DNA of 64,000 nucleotides from the NCBI GenBank assembly GCA_020747065.1, contig JAGMVK010000009.1, positions 1,550,001 through 1,614,000 on the forward strand, read 5' to 3'. The position numbers were made by a program, and so were the translations under genes. The notes under the pieces were generated by a model. The model was not told the DNA's origin, searched no databases, and was given only the letters and a program-made list of their open reading frames with translations. This stretch comes from Cadophora sp. MPI-SDFR-AT-0126. Lineage: Eukaryota; Ascomycota; Leotiomycetes; Helotiales; Ploettnerulaceae. Below are positions 11,328 through 22,088 of this stretch, piece after piece (within the stretch, counting starts at the first letter, position 1; every line of letters starts with the position of its first letter).

Positions 11328-12170
11328 TCAAGCAGAAGGGGGACAACCAAATTGAATTGGAGCAACCATAGCAGCATGGGCTCCGAAGCCGAGAAGAATC
11401 CCAGCAATCGTTAGTTGAGATAGAACAACTCCTAGAAATACCACTATCCTAATTGCCTGATGTTTCCTCCCTTCCTCCTCTTCTGTGCCGTCACCTCTAG
11501 CACGCTTCCAGAAGAAGGTCCGTTGGCGGAAATAGGCAGGGTAGATGGCGGACAGAATACCAATCATGATTGTAAGACCCATAAGAGAAATTCCCCACAC
11601 CCCCACAGTCTCTCGACTCGTATCAGCGACGTAGATGGCCATACTGAGGAGGAGGAAAGCCGTGACGAGCAGAACACCAGCGACGAAGAACTGCCCTATA
11701 ATAAAGGCGCGATATGCCCGGGCTGTTCCAACACTATCTTCTTTACCGTAAAGGACGATGTAGACCGTGATGAGCACTAGAGGAATATTCAGAAACAACT
11801 GCGACGAGGTGGCGAGCAATGCTTGGAGGCGCGTGTTTGGACAGTTGATGATGAGCTGCGTGGCGAGAGTGATGCTGCCTGCAAACGATGCGATGGGAAT
11901 GATCGCACCGGCTATATCAGTGTAAGATGATTTTTGTCGTGGGTCACCATGAAATGGTGCACCATGTGTGCCTTCCTGGCCGCCTGTGATTTGCGTGACG
12001 ATGTAATTGTCTGGCTGTTTCGAATAGATGTTATCGTCTACATGGTCCCGTGCGCTTTCCCGTTTTGAATAGAGGTTATCGTCTATATGGACTCGTGCGC
12101 TTTCCCGTTTCGAATAGAGGTTATCGTCTGTCTGGCCGCTCTGGCGGCGATGGCGTGACTGAGTGGACAT
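11328..12170 (-). CDS. Four-helix membrane protein with N-terminal tandem repeat
   Basis: Single exon from ATG 12170, 280 aa. The frame is open further to 12200 but without an ATG. The first about 70 residues are hydrophilic and contain a 15-residue repeat (DDNLYSKRESAR followed by two or three variable residues), two full units plus a partial third. Four hydrophobic segments follow: around AGAIIPIASFAGSITLATQL, LNIPLVLITVYIVLY, FVAGVLLVTAFLLLSMAIYV and VWGISLMGLTIMIGILSAIY, and a fifth near the end (IRIVVFLGVVLSQLTIAGIL) makes four or five in total. The C-terminal tail is short. No family was recognised. It lies between the HET gene and its partner small-Cys gene, so a link to self-recognition is possible but unproven. 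Confidence 0.75.
   Translation of the reverse strand: MSTQSRHRRQSGQTDDNLYSKRESARVHIDDNLYSKRESARDHVDDNIYSKQPDNYIVTQITGGQEGTHGAPFHGDPRQKSSYTDIAGAIIPIASFAGSITLATQLIINCPNTRLQALLATSSQLFLNIPLVLITVYIVLYGKEDSVGTARAYRAFIIGQFFVAGVLLVTAFLLLSMAIYVADTSRETVGVWGISLMGLTIMIGILSAIYPAYFRQRTFFWKRARGDGTEEEEGRKHQAIRIVVFLGVVLSQLTIAGILLGFGAHAAMVAPIQFGCPPSA
12018..12134 (-). repeat. 45-bp in-frame tandem repeat (about 2.6 units)
   Basis: Units start at about 12018, 12063 and 12108, and the third is partial. Adjacent units differ by a few substitutions. The period of 45 bases keeps the reading frame, so copy number can change without breaking the membrane protein gene. Confidence 0.85.
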
Positions 12171-13174
12171 AGTGAGGGTAGAGTCGCTACAGGATATCAA
12201 GCAATGTATGAAGAGGAGGCCGCGAAGAAATAGGGCATAAGGCAGCGATTAGACAAGAGACACAGGAGATACGCTCTGCAATCGCGTGTTGACCGAGGTT
12301 TCAAACATTGAGTAACTTCAATTGAGGCCCCCAAAAGCGGGCCCACGGCGGTCGAGAGATTCAGAAGAAATCGTAAAAAAGCATAACATACGAAGGTATG
12401 TGGCTTGGGAGAGACTATCAATCTAACCCGAAGAGGTTCAGCCAGTAATCAAAGTCATGTCTATGTCCGTTATGCTAACCTCGAGCCTTGTCTAAAACTA
12501 GATCGAGAAGTGCTCTGTTTTGTTCTCATCAGTACGGCTGAACGCGATAATTTTTTAATATTCCAACACTACTTCTTGCGCCCAACGCGTTCATAATACT
12601 TAGATCATAGCTGTAAAGTCCTCAGTTTACTTGCGGCAATTTGTTTTTAACTAAGGTCAGACGGCCTCCAGTCTCATTGGAATGTGGCATTGTTGCGAGG
12701 CGTTGCCACGTCATACTGGCATCTAATGCAATTGTGGCTTCGAAAACCCCTGTAAATGCATCGAATGTCGAGAAGATGCGAGGAGACCTATCTGTGAAGG
12801 TTGCAGAGTCTGACCTACTGTGCATCAGTCGTCTGAATTGTCTGGCGATCGCAGTGATATATCATCCCGCACACTTACGAAGGAAAAGATAATCGTCTCT
12901 CATTTCTTTCATTTCAGATTTGGTTCTTGTGGAAGCAGGAAATCGGATACGATTGTTGCTCGTAGTTTTTTCGGTGAGATACGGAATATTGCGCCTGACT
13001 TGTCACTTATACAATGAAGTCAACTGGCAGAAACATTTCGAAGATCGGAGTGCAATATTTAGTGATCTCGTTAGCATCAAATCTTGTATCCAGATTAGAA
13101 ATAAGGAGTAAGGCTGATAACCTAATGCTTTTCTTTCCCTCCCAGAAGGCAACTCCATGAAGCGCACATTTAAG
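12171..13174. other. Intergenic; includes duplicated flank
   Basis: No supported gene. Its right part, from about 13010, is similar to 10280-10470, the flank of the decayed small-Cys copy. Open frames at 12620-12890 on both strands resemble no family. Confidence 0.45.
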
Positions 13175-13450
13175 TTACCTAGCCATCAACATCTTCTCCC
13201 ACAGCTTCTCAAACCCACCTCTCACAGCCTTCCATCTTACTCGAGCTTCATCTAAAATACGTCTATACGCCCTCGGCCGCGTTTGATGACCAGGACACGC
13301 ACACTCATAGAAGCGCGCTGCGCACTGCTGGAAATCTGGACACCTTCTCGGCCTGAAATTATACCCCTCGCCGGGATACAGGTAGCAGTGTGTTAGAGGC
13401 TGTGCGACGCAGCCACAGCCTTTGTAGATGATGACTTCGGCGATGCACAT
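13175..13450 (-). CDS. Small Cys-rich protein (91 aa), intact paralogue
   Basis: ATG 13450 is preferred over the longer frame from 13726, whose extra residues are Pro/His-rich low-complexity sequence typical of translated leader. The protein has YKGCGCVAQPLTHCYLYPG, then RRCPDFQQC, then FYECACPGHQTRPRAYRR and an amphipathic C-terminal helix. About nine cysteines lie in the first 50 residues, with no signal peptide. A partial decayed copy with shared 3' flank lies at 10280-10630. The CG...CP order links it to the small genes at the left end of the window. The function is unknown, and zinc binding is possible. Confidence 0.65.
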   Translation of the reverse strand: MCIAEVIIYKGCGCVAQPLTHCYLYPGEGYNFRPRRCPDFQQCAARFYECACPGHQTRPRAYRRILDEARVRWKAVRGGFEKLWEKMLMAR

Positions 13451-13960
13451 GTTTGGTATTGGGAAAGCTAGGGGGGTTGGATTGAAGGAAGGAGGGGGGT
13501 GTTGGATGGGGTGAGTGGGTGGGGTGGATTGGGAGGGAATTATGGGGAGTGAGATGTGGTTGTTTTGAGGTTGTCTTTGGTACAAGGGACTGATGATGAA
13601 GGAGTGGGGATGATTTTGAATAAAGGGGTTTGTGAAAGTATTGTGAGGAGCTGACCGTGTGTCTTGTTCCTGATGTCTTCCTTTGTCTGCTTCCCTTGGC
13701 GACCTGCTTGTGTATGACATGGCCATTGTCGAGTCTGATTAATATCATCACTTGTGCAATGCGTTGTTTGACGTGATGTGCATTCAAATGTTCAAAGGAA
13801 TTAGTAGACGTAGGTACAACGGTTTAAATATCTAGGAGATGTTCTCGCTCAATAACCAGCATGTATTTCGTGTATGATAGAAAGGGGTATTAAGCAACCC
13901 ATCAGTCAACCCTTCTGCGTCACTATCATCCCCCCATTGAAACCCAATTCAAAACCAAAC
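13451..13960. other. Intergenic between small-Cys gene and FAT1 3' end
   Basis: Contains a C/A-rich, low-complexity stretch on the minus strand (about 13460-13560) that is probably the leader of the small gene. Nothing else was recognised. Confidence 0.45.
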
Positions 13961-15936
13961 CTACAACCTCACCCTCCCTCCATTCAACTCCCTCCAATCC
14001 TTCTCCCCAAACCTCACATACGTGCCATCCTTCAACCAAAACAATTCATCCTCCCCCATCTTCCCCGGATCCACACCCTGACTCCTCACAACATGTTTCT
14101 GCTGCTTATTCGTGCCCGTCAACTCCATCGCCTTCGTCAGCCTCAAGAAAATCGGCACCGCAAACCTCGGCAAGCGAGCCTGCACATGATCCGCCAGATC
14201 CCTCAGCAGCCTCTCATTCGGTTCCTCGGCCAGCACAAGCGCCACGCATCCAGCGCGGCCATCGTGATGCGGGAGTTCCACACCGTAAACATTGGCTTCT
14301 TTGACTTGCGGGTGGTTGCCTAGGGCTTCAGAAACCTCGTTTGTGGAGACGTTTTCAGACTTCCAGCGGAATGTATCGCCGATTCGATCGCTGAAGAAGG
14401 TTCGTCCTTCCGCGTCTGAGATTATCATATCGCCGGTCCGAAACCATGCGTCGCCTTTCTGGAGGACATCGCGCATGATCTTGCCCTCTGTGGAACCCTT
14501 GTTGCCGAAATAGCCTTGGAATTTCCGCTCGATGTCTGCGGGGTCAAGTTGATATAAAAGCTCGCCTGGAGAGCCTGTCTCGACCCGGATGCAGAGACCG
14601 GTTTTGGGATCTCGTTTGGGCTGCTCGGTGTCCCAGTCTAGCTCGACCAATACGGCTGTTCCGCCGAAGAGAAGAGACCCGATGGTACCGATGCGACCGA
14701 CTGCTCCTTTGGAGAAATCATTGCGGCTGTAGTTCCAGCTCGCGGAGGTGCTTTCCGTGGCGGTGTAAAACTCAGCGATGGCTTCGATGCCGAAGCGCTC
14801 TTTGAATCTATTCCAGATATCTGGACGGAGGCCGTTTCCGAAGGCGAGACGGACATTGTTCTTCTTGTCGAGGTTTTCGCCTGTTACAGGGTCGATTTGA
14901 GGTGGTGCGGAGAGGAGGTACCGGCAGGTTTCGCCGACGTATTGGATGGTTGTGGCGTTGGTGGAGCGGCATTCTTCCCAGAAGACTTTGGTGGAGAATT
15001 TCTTGCCGAGAGAGAAGGTTGCGCCTGCTGTTACAGTGGTGCAGAAGCCGAGCACACTGGCTGAGGAGTGGTAGAGTGGCATGCTCTGAGCAGTGTTAGA
15101 TTTGTTGGTGAGTCGAGGGAGGGACTTACGGTGTAGAAGACGTCCTTCTTGGTAAATGACATCCAGCCTGGTACCAAGCCACTTCCAACAATGATCTTAC
15201 TCCAACTGACAATTGCTCCCTTGGGAAGTCCGGTAGTTCCGCTTGTGAAGATTATAATCGCCATATTTTGTATCTTATCTTCGCTCCTGACAGAGTCCGG
15301 TTCTCGCATTGCCTCCAACGTTGCGATCCTGGCCTCAATTTCGGGAGTAAACACTTCGAAGCGAACCCCCGAAAGCTCATCCTGGACCTCTTGGGAGACA
15401 TTCTCGATGACTTGAGGATCGACCAGTACCAGATTGGCCTTTGCAACCCGAATGCAATGTGCCAACGCCTTGCCACTGAGATTGTAGTTGATGAAAGCCG
15501 GCTTGGCACCAATCGCCCACAGACCCAGCCATACGAAAATGAATTTATCCGAGTTCATGAAATCCATAGCCACGATTTCCTTCGGCTTAATACCATGTAC
15601 CGTCTTGAGCCATTGTCCATACTTTAGTGCATTGTCGTAAACCTCTTTGTATGTCCACGTCCGACCTTCGAAGATCAGAAGCGGATGATTGGCTTGTTTG
15701 CCCAGAGCATGACCTTCAAGGAGGTAGAATGTGCTCAGTCTGTCTTTCTTTTCTCGAATTGCTCCTCTGATTTGAGCTCCTACTGCACTGCCTAGTAATC
15801 GCCAGTCGTAGCTCAACCCGGTTTTTGCATTGATGTATCCTAGACCTGCTAGAGCAGCTGGAGCTGCAACTGCCAAAGAAACTGGGGATATTGTAAGTAG
15901 GTGGTTTGAACATGAATTATTTTGCATACCTGGCAT
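13961..15936 (-). CDS. FAT1: Very-long-chain acyl-CoA synthetase / fatty acid transporter (FAT1-like)
   Basis: Three exons, 15936-15930, 15881-15130 and 15085-13961, give 627 aa. The first exon is only 7 nt (ATG CCA G); its GTATGC donor and the CCCCAG acceptor restore the frame into VSLAVAAPAALAGLGY, a hydrophobic N-terminus. Seen motifs: AMP-binding P-loop IIFTSGTTGLPKG near residue 215, YVGETCRYLL, YTATEST, and the FATP signature DRIGDTFRWKSENVST. The length fits the family. FAT1 proteins activate and import long and very long-chain fatty acids at peroxisomal, ER or plasma membranes. The gene diverges from GPI17, with about 0.9 kb between the starts. Confidence 0.93.
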
Positions 15937-16873
15937 TATGACGATTAATGTCTCGCAATCAGCGGTAAGTATTTTTTTTGTGATGCGTCTCAGGTGTGGC
16001 AAAGTCAAGCAGAGTTCATGGGGATTTGATATTCCTTCACTACGCGAGTGGTTAGGATTCAGGGGAACAACCGAGGCCCAGGAAAGATAGATAGCAGAAA
16101 TGAAAGAGAGAAGAAAGGTGAGGACGACGTGTCGATGCCATGGTGAGTACTACTAAGATACCGGTAGGTTTCCCATCCATCGATCTTCCGTTGGTTGGGA
16201 GCTTAGGATAAGCTGATGCGTGCCTCGGCTCGCACGCAAGGTCGATCCCAAAAGCAGTCTCAAGACGCGAAGTGGCACTCTATCCACAACATCATTCGCT
16301 AACGCTCCGGAAAGCTGGCACTCGGATTCGCGGGGTAAAAAACGCAAGGGGCTTGGTAAAGTATTGATGTCCAGAAACGGCTATCTTGACGTTGCCGAAT
16401 GATGTGAGATGGACATGGACACCCGTCTCCCGTTTTGTCTTTGAAAATTATATCTCAAGCACATGTGTTTATGAATCTGACGCGATACTTTTATGATGAT
16501 GTGGCTTCCATCGGTCTCCCGTGGTTTCAGATATGATTGACAAGTGTGCAGGTCAGAAAGTCAGATATGTGCCAAAGCCAGTCAGAGGAAGAGAGGAAGA
16601 GAGACAGACAGAGAGAGACGGGACGGGAGCAGGAAGTTCTTGCGAAGGGGGAACGGGGGGGATTTGCTGTCCGTTTGAGCTGCAACCAAGTGGACCACCA
16701 ACGTGCTAAGGAGCTAAGGACGAGGCTGCAGCCTTCCCTTCCTTGGAATATCCCCACAGGATCTCGGTCGCGTACCGTCGGTCCCTGTAACCTCCGCGTC
16801 CCGCGACGACACGGACATGGAAATGTTGACTTGACATCTGGCTGGCAGCAAATGCGACAACCAAAATTCCACA
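15937..16873. promoter_or_regulatory. Shared 5' region of FAT1 and GPI17
   Basis: About 940 bases between two divergent starts, so it must hold both promoters. It contains an AG-rich stretch (about 16560-16640). No specific factor site is claimed. Confidence 0.5.
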
Positions 16874-18548
16874 ATGTCGGCATCATCACAATCTCCAGCC
16901 GCGACTGAAGCTGGAGCTCAGAGTGATGGGAAGACCGGACGTACCAAAGCAGACCAGGCGTCTGTCCATGCAGTGAGCATCGCATCGAAGAAGGAACCGC
17001 CCCCTGAATCCGCAGAGAGCATAAGGCTACGGACCTGGGTTATCGTGTCATTCTGGGCTACAATTATATTTGTTGGCTTGCCAATATGGTGGAGGACCAC
17101 GACAATACATAGGGAGAGTCTGCCGCTTGCTCAGATGATGGATTGGGCTGATGGGAGGGTACGAATTCATGCTTCACTTTCCACCAATTCAAAACCAATT
17201 CAAATTCTGACCTTCTCAGGCATGTCGACCAGTTTTCCCCTTACGGATATCGATCGAAGCAGATTCTCTACAAGATCATGAAGCTCAGCATCTTCTGCGA
17301 ACTACACAACATGCGCTGGACGATTTGAATGACTTCTCGGCGCATCATTTGCGACTTCAACTGTCACCATCTGCAAATAACTCCGTAGAGACACCCGGAG
17401 TTTCCAAAAGTGTAGACGAGGAGGTAGCTTTGACTATTCGACTTCTTCCAGGAGCCACTACAGAGGCTGATCTTCAATCTTATGCCCCAATTCTCGATAT
17501 TCAATATACCCCGAATCAGATACCTTCCAGCTCCTCCTCTTCGTCGTCACTGGGGAATTATATCGCGAATACCCTGAGAGGACTGTTCGCGGAAGAACAA
17601 GCCATGATTGCCTACTTACTCTCTACAAGTTCTGCTCCACCAGAACGAAGTCCCAAAGCACTGGCTCCGGAAGTGGCAGAGTCTTTGGCAAAATGGACAA
17701 CCAGATCCATGAAGTACTCACGGACGTACCATCTTACCTTCTCTCTATTCACGCCCACCGCAGTCCCCTCATCCTGGGAGATCGAAGCAGCTCTCGAGGA
17801 GCACATGAAACCATTACTGGAAAGCTTTTCCGCAATCAGCAACTTCACAATTGACACCCAAGTCCAACTCTACGCCACCCCGGGCGTAAGCGGAAATGTC
17901 CTTAAGAAAGAAGATCTCAGCGCCTTCATCAACGCCGCCGAATGGCCTTTAAGTCCCAGCATCGGTGGCGCGCCAACGGTAAACTTCATCGTCTATATCG
18001 GCGACATGGAAGTCGAAGGCGGAGGAAAGAGCTGGCTGATCCCCCAATGGGGAGGCGTAGTCATTCAATCCGATATCTCAGATCTCCGACCCGCCATGCT
18101 AATCTTTTCCAACCAACTCATGTCCCTCCTTGGCGCCCCAGAGACTGGATCTTTACCCCTTCGTCTCATGACACTCGTCCGAGTTCGCAGCGCAGGGCTG
18201 CTGCTGAAAGCTAGCGGTACGATGGGCAGTCTCGCACGTCTCACACTCGCATTGCCTAGTATCAGTATCCCTCGCAGTGTGGCAGACGGCGTATATACCA
18301 CCATCGAACATCTGCGCAAAGCATGTGATGGACTTGGCGGGAAGGAAGGGTTGGAGAATGCCAGAATCGCGGAAGAAGCTGCTGAAAAGGCGTTCTTTGA
18401 GAAGAGTATGGTCGGACAGGTATATTTCCCTGACGAGCATAAAGTGGCTGTTTATCTGCCGCTGTTGGGACCTGTGGCTGTCCCGTTGGTTATGGGTGCT
18501 GTGAAGGAGATTAAGGCGTGGAATAAACGGAGGAGGGGTGTGAGATGA
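16874..18548 (+). CDS. GPI17: GPI transamidase subunit PIG-S (GPI17)
   Basis: Two exons, 16874-17158 and 17220-18548, are joined in phase 0 across a 61-nt intron (GTACGA donor, TTCTCAG acceptor), 537 aa. The junction recreates the family block WADGRACRPVFPLR, followed by LQDHEAQHLLRTTQHALDDL. A membrane segment lies at about residues 53-75 (WVIVSFWATIIFVGLPIWW), and a second near the C-terminus (VYLPLLGPVAVPLVMGAV), with a large lumenal domain between. PIG-S is a subunit of the ER complex that attaches GPI anchors to proteins. A basic tail (KRRRGVR) follows the last helix, in keeping with ER retention. Core housekeeping gene. Confidence 0.93.
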
Positions 18549-19679
18549 TACCCTAGAGAATGAAAATATATGTTGTGTTCATTGCTTGGATTGGATTGTT
18601 CTTGCTGCAAAATCTCCTGGTACCAAGGGCTACGGCAAGTACCCGTACACGACTTCTTCTGCCATCCGGTTCGAGTGAACTCTGGGCTTTCGGTTACAAT
18701 GGTTTGAGGCAGATAAGCTCCGCGAATCTACTAGCCAGGCTAGCACCATTGGTAGTACCAGTCAGTCAGTTCGACATGCTTCCTAGGTATTTCTAAGCAA
18801 GTACCAGAACACCTTTATTTCCTTTCCCAACCTATAACTTACAGATTCATTCGTATCCTGGAAGCTTTTACTACACCACCTATCAGACTCTCTGAGACTT
18901 CACAAATGTTCGAAGGGTTATCCGAACTTGGTTTCTCTTCATTGTCTCAATTTACTTCAGTGTCCGAGATTGTTATGATTCCCCCAGCTTTGCGTGCATG
19001 TCAGTCCCCTACTTCAAGTTCACTTATGCTATCCGCCAGTCTTCCACAAGTTTCCAAGATGAATTTGAGGGGAATGTAATTGTTCGCTTGATGCAGTTCA
19101 TGGGAGTTTCTCGATATGGAGTTGTGACTCTAGCAAAATTCCGTTGAATAGGTGCACAGCAACAGCCACTCGAGGGCGTGAAATGAGCTCTCTTATATCC
19201 TCGATCTCCTCAATCATTGACACTCATCCCCTTAAGTGCGACAAACACAGCGCTACAAGCTATGCTGCCTGTAGAAGGCGCTAAGTCATCCCTCATAGGG
19301 GGTTAAGAAGTCAAAATTCAGTGATGCTCGCTGAATTCAGTGACTGCTTGAGGCTGTGTTCGGCGTCGCATTCAAGGGGATATTGTCCCACAAAAGTTCT
19401 TTCCCCACTATTATAATCATTGCGCCACTCTATAAATGCTTGATATCTGTCCTAGCTAATTCTGAGGCTGCGAAAGAACTTATTTTGAGGTTTTACGTCT
19501 CCGTAAATACTACTCAAGAATCCAACTCAAATCCAAACCTGAAAGACACGAGACTTTACAACACCCGAAGGATTAATCGTGAAATATAGCGATCTTCTAC
19601 TCGACACGAGACGAGGTTTCAATACCGAAAGGCAACTCCAGGCGATAACAAAGAGAAAACGTAGGACTATAGCTAAGTA
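18549..19679. other. Intergenic, 3' side of two convergent genes
   Basis: About 1.1 kb between convergent genes. No supported gene, RNA or repeat was seen. Confidence 0.45.
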
Positions 19680-21696
19680 TCACCTGCGAGAATTTTCCGC
19701 TGCCAGTGCAGCCGCAAGATTAGACCTGACATCATTGTACTCTCTCCTCTCCTCATCGTTCCTTCTTTGCGCATCCACTCTTTCTTGGCCACTGAGTGTG
19801 TTGATCCGCTTTTGTTCTTCCCAATATCGATCATTTTCCCGCGAGTCGGCGTTGTCGAGCTCCCATGCTGGGTCGATTCGTTTAGGAGGCGCCTTTCCCA
19901 ATGCTTTGAGGAACGATCGTCCTGCCCTCTCGACCAAGCCGATTGTACCAAGACCATTCGAGGAGACGATCTCGTCGAAATCAGTGGAATGTCGGACAAA
20001 CGCATTCACGGTGGCCTAAAAGTTGGTCAGTAGATATTTGCAGTTTCAAGAATTACTAGAAATGAGAAAGTTCCAACGATATTGAAGAAAGGTGACTTGC
20101 CAGTAGATCTTCTCCGAAGATGATATCGGCTCGAAGGTTTCTAACGACGTAGAACTCGGCCAGAATCGAAGCCGTCTTGCCATATTCTATCCTTCCGGTA
20201 GAGTCGGGTGTGGGCGCCTGAACTGTTGAGGACGAGGGCGCGTGGAGATTAACTAGCTTCAACAACAAAGCTGGTGGCTCGCCGTTCCCGAACGAGACAG
20301 GCACCGAAACACGTCCTTCCACATCGGAGAGAGAGCCATCAGCAAATCTCACCTGGTGTATATCATCAGGCTCTATGAAGAAACGGCTTTTCGCGAAGGC
20401 GTATGACATCACGTTGACCTCGGAGCCAGTATCTGGTGTTGACTGCAACTCCTCCCCGTCCAGCCAGAACCTCAGAGTTTCTTCAACGCTGCCGAGCAGT
20501 GCTACGACTGGTACGTCGTGCAATCTTATTGGCCTGTCCTGGAGCCGGTGACGATATACATCAAGTGTCTGCGTCTCTCTGAGGAATGGTCTGCCCATGA
20601 TAGCATCGTACACGAAGTTCTGAATGGCGAAGAATGTCTGTGTGGAAATGGTATCAGGCTCTCCTGGAAACATACATGGGACTGAGACCTTTCCAACTGG
20701 CACTACCTTTCGTCCTTGAATGGGAAGCCGGAACGAAGGACACCGGGCCCGTTTGTCAATTCTCAAGCCGATGGATTTTGCGAATCTGGCGTCGATGATA
20801 TTGCTCGAGGCACCAAAGTCGGCACAAGTGCGGCACGGTTGACCATTCAGTATCATTGGTAGATCCTTCTTGCTCGGTACAAGATGATTGATGATGGGCA
20901 GATCTTTGTAGAAAGTGCTCCATAAAGGAGTAGGATCTACTGCGCTCTTGCCTTGATCAAAATCCCACAGTGTTTGAAAGGGTGTATGGAGATCGTCAGT
21001 TCGATCATCTGAGCTCTCTCCGCTTTGCATAAAGGGTGCATGAACATTTGATAAAGGAGCATTTGCTGTGTAGTTAGGGCTATTTGCAATTACTTGGTAG
21101 CTTTGAGGCTCTAGTTTAAGGAAACGATCAGTAATGCATCAAACAAAGGGTTGAACAGCAAGAGAACCACAAGTTTGCAAACACAAGTCCTCACGCCTTT
21201 CCCCGCTTTTGGAAAGCAGTTGGCGCTGATGAATATTTGGAGCAATGTTCGCGATCTAGATTGTCTGGGAAGAAGCGTGTAGCCTACCAAATGAACTAGA
21301 ACTACTCCCAGACATTTGGAAAGCCTGCTCAGCTTCCCATCTCAAAGTCTCGGCTTTGAGGTCCCCGATCATAGCCTAGGTCGAGTCACTTCAAAGTCCC
21401 GGAGTAGGTATCTCGGGTGGTACAAACGCTGTTAAGATTCCTGGAGGCAGTGATGAAGTAGCCGTGTACTTTCAATCCGGTAGATGGATCCTGATATAAA
21501 ATTAGCATATCATTCTGGGCATGAGATATGAGACCAAATGGTGGTGGAACTTTACTTTGGATGTCCCTGGTTGAACTAAAGCATCGTTACCTAGATAGCG
21601 TGTAATCTCTGCACTTATGACTTCTCTAGATATCCCATCGCCAGGAAGAAAATATCCGTTCCATGTATTATAGTCGAGTTTTCTGCTTGCTGACAT
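19680..21696 (-). CDS. Protein with two retropepsin-like aspartic protease domains
   Basis: Supported exons: 21696-21556, 21490-21428, 21375-21288, an uncertain middle (about 21225-21120), a main exon through 21030 to 20101, and 20015-19680. The last intron (20100-20016) has a GCAAGT donor, TACTGAC branch site and TTTAG acceptor, a GC-AG intron. The N-terminal exons encode LDYNTWNGYFLPGDGISREV, a module I have seen in other ascomycete proteins. The main exon holds two copies of a retropepsin pattern: ADFGAS (20820) with DAIMGRPFL, and PDTGSE (20433) with ADIIFGEDLL. The first has Phe where Thr or Ser is usual; the second is canonical. No reverse transcriptase or integrase is nearby, so this looks like a host gene, not a transposon. 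Proteolytic activity is unproven. It is divergent from the DUF6594 gene. Confidence 0.8.
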
Positions 21697-22088
21697 AGTG
21701 AGATCGACAGTAGGAAGATATGACAACCAAAATACAGCTCACAAAAAGCCGGGTCAAGCTCAACCTTTGTAGTTTTCCCAGGCAAGGCTGTTCTGGCTCG
21801 CCTTGGGCAATTCATGTCTGCTGCCCGACAGCAGGGGGCAGCTTTGACCCGACGGATCTTATTCGTGTAGTCCCAGTTGGTTAACCAATGAAGCTGCAAC
21901 ACGAGCTTTCTCAGCAGTATCTGATTCTGCCTCACGGTTTGCCTCGCCGCCGCTTTTACATCGCAAAATGTGTTCATCACATCTGAGCCAATACCCATAA
22001 TCTGCTGCAACTTCAAAGACCTGCAACATCACAGCTCTTTTGGCGAAAATTGAAGTACGTTATGCGTAATTGCCAGCCTGATATCGAA
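21697..22088. promoter_or_regulatory. Divergent promoter between retropepsin-like and DUF6594 genes
   Basis: About 390 bases separate the two starts, so the genes share their 5' region. The minus-strand open frame across it has no family resemblance. Confidence 0.5.

Noticed and set aside
13451..13726. Longer form of the small Cys protein
   Set aside because: The extra residues are Pro/His/Ser low-complexity sequence, and the sister genes start at the Cys motif block.
20056..21030. LTR retrotransposon
   Set aside because: Protease-like motifs are present, but no reverse transcriptase, RNase H, integrase or terminal repeats were seen.
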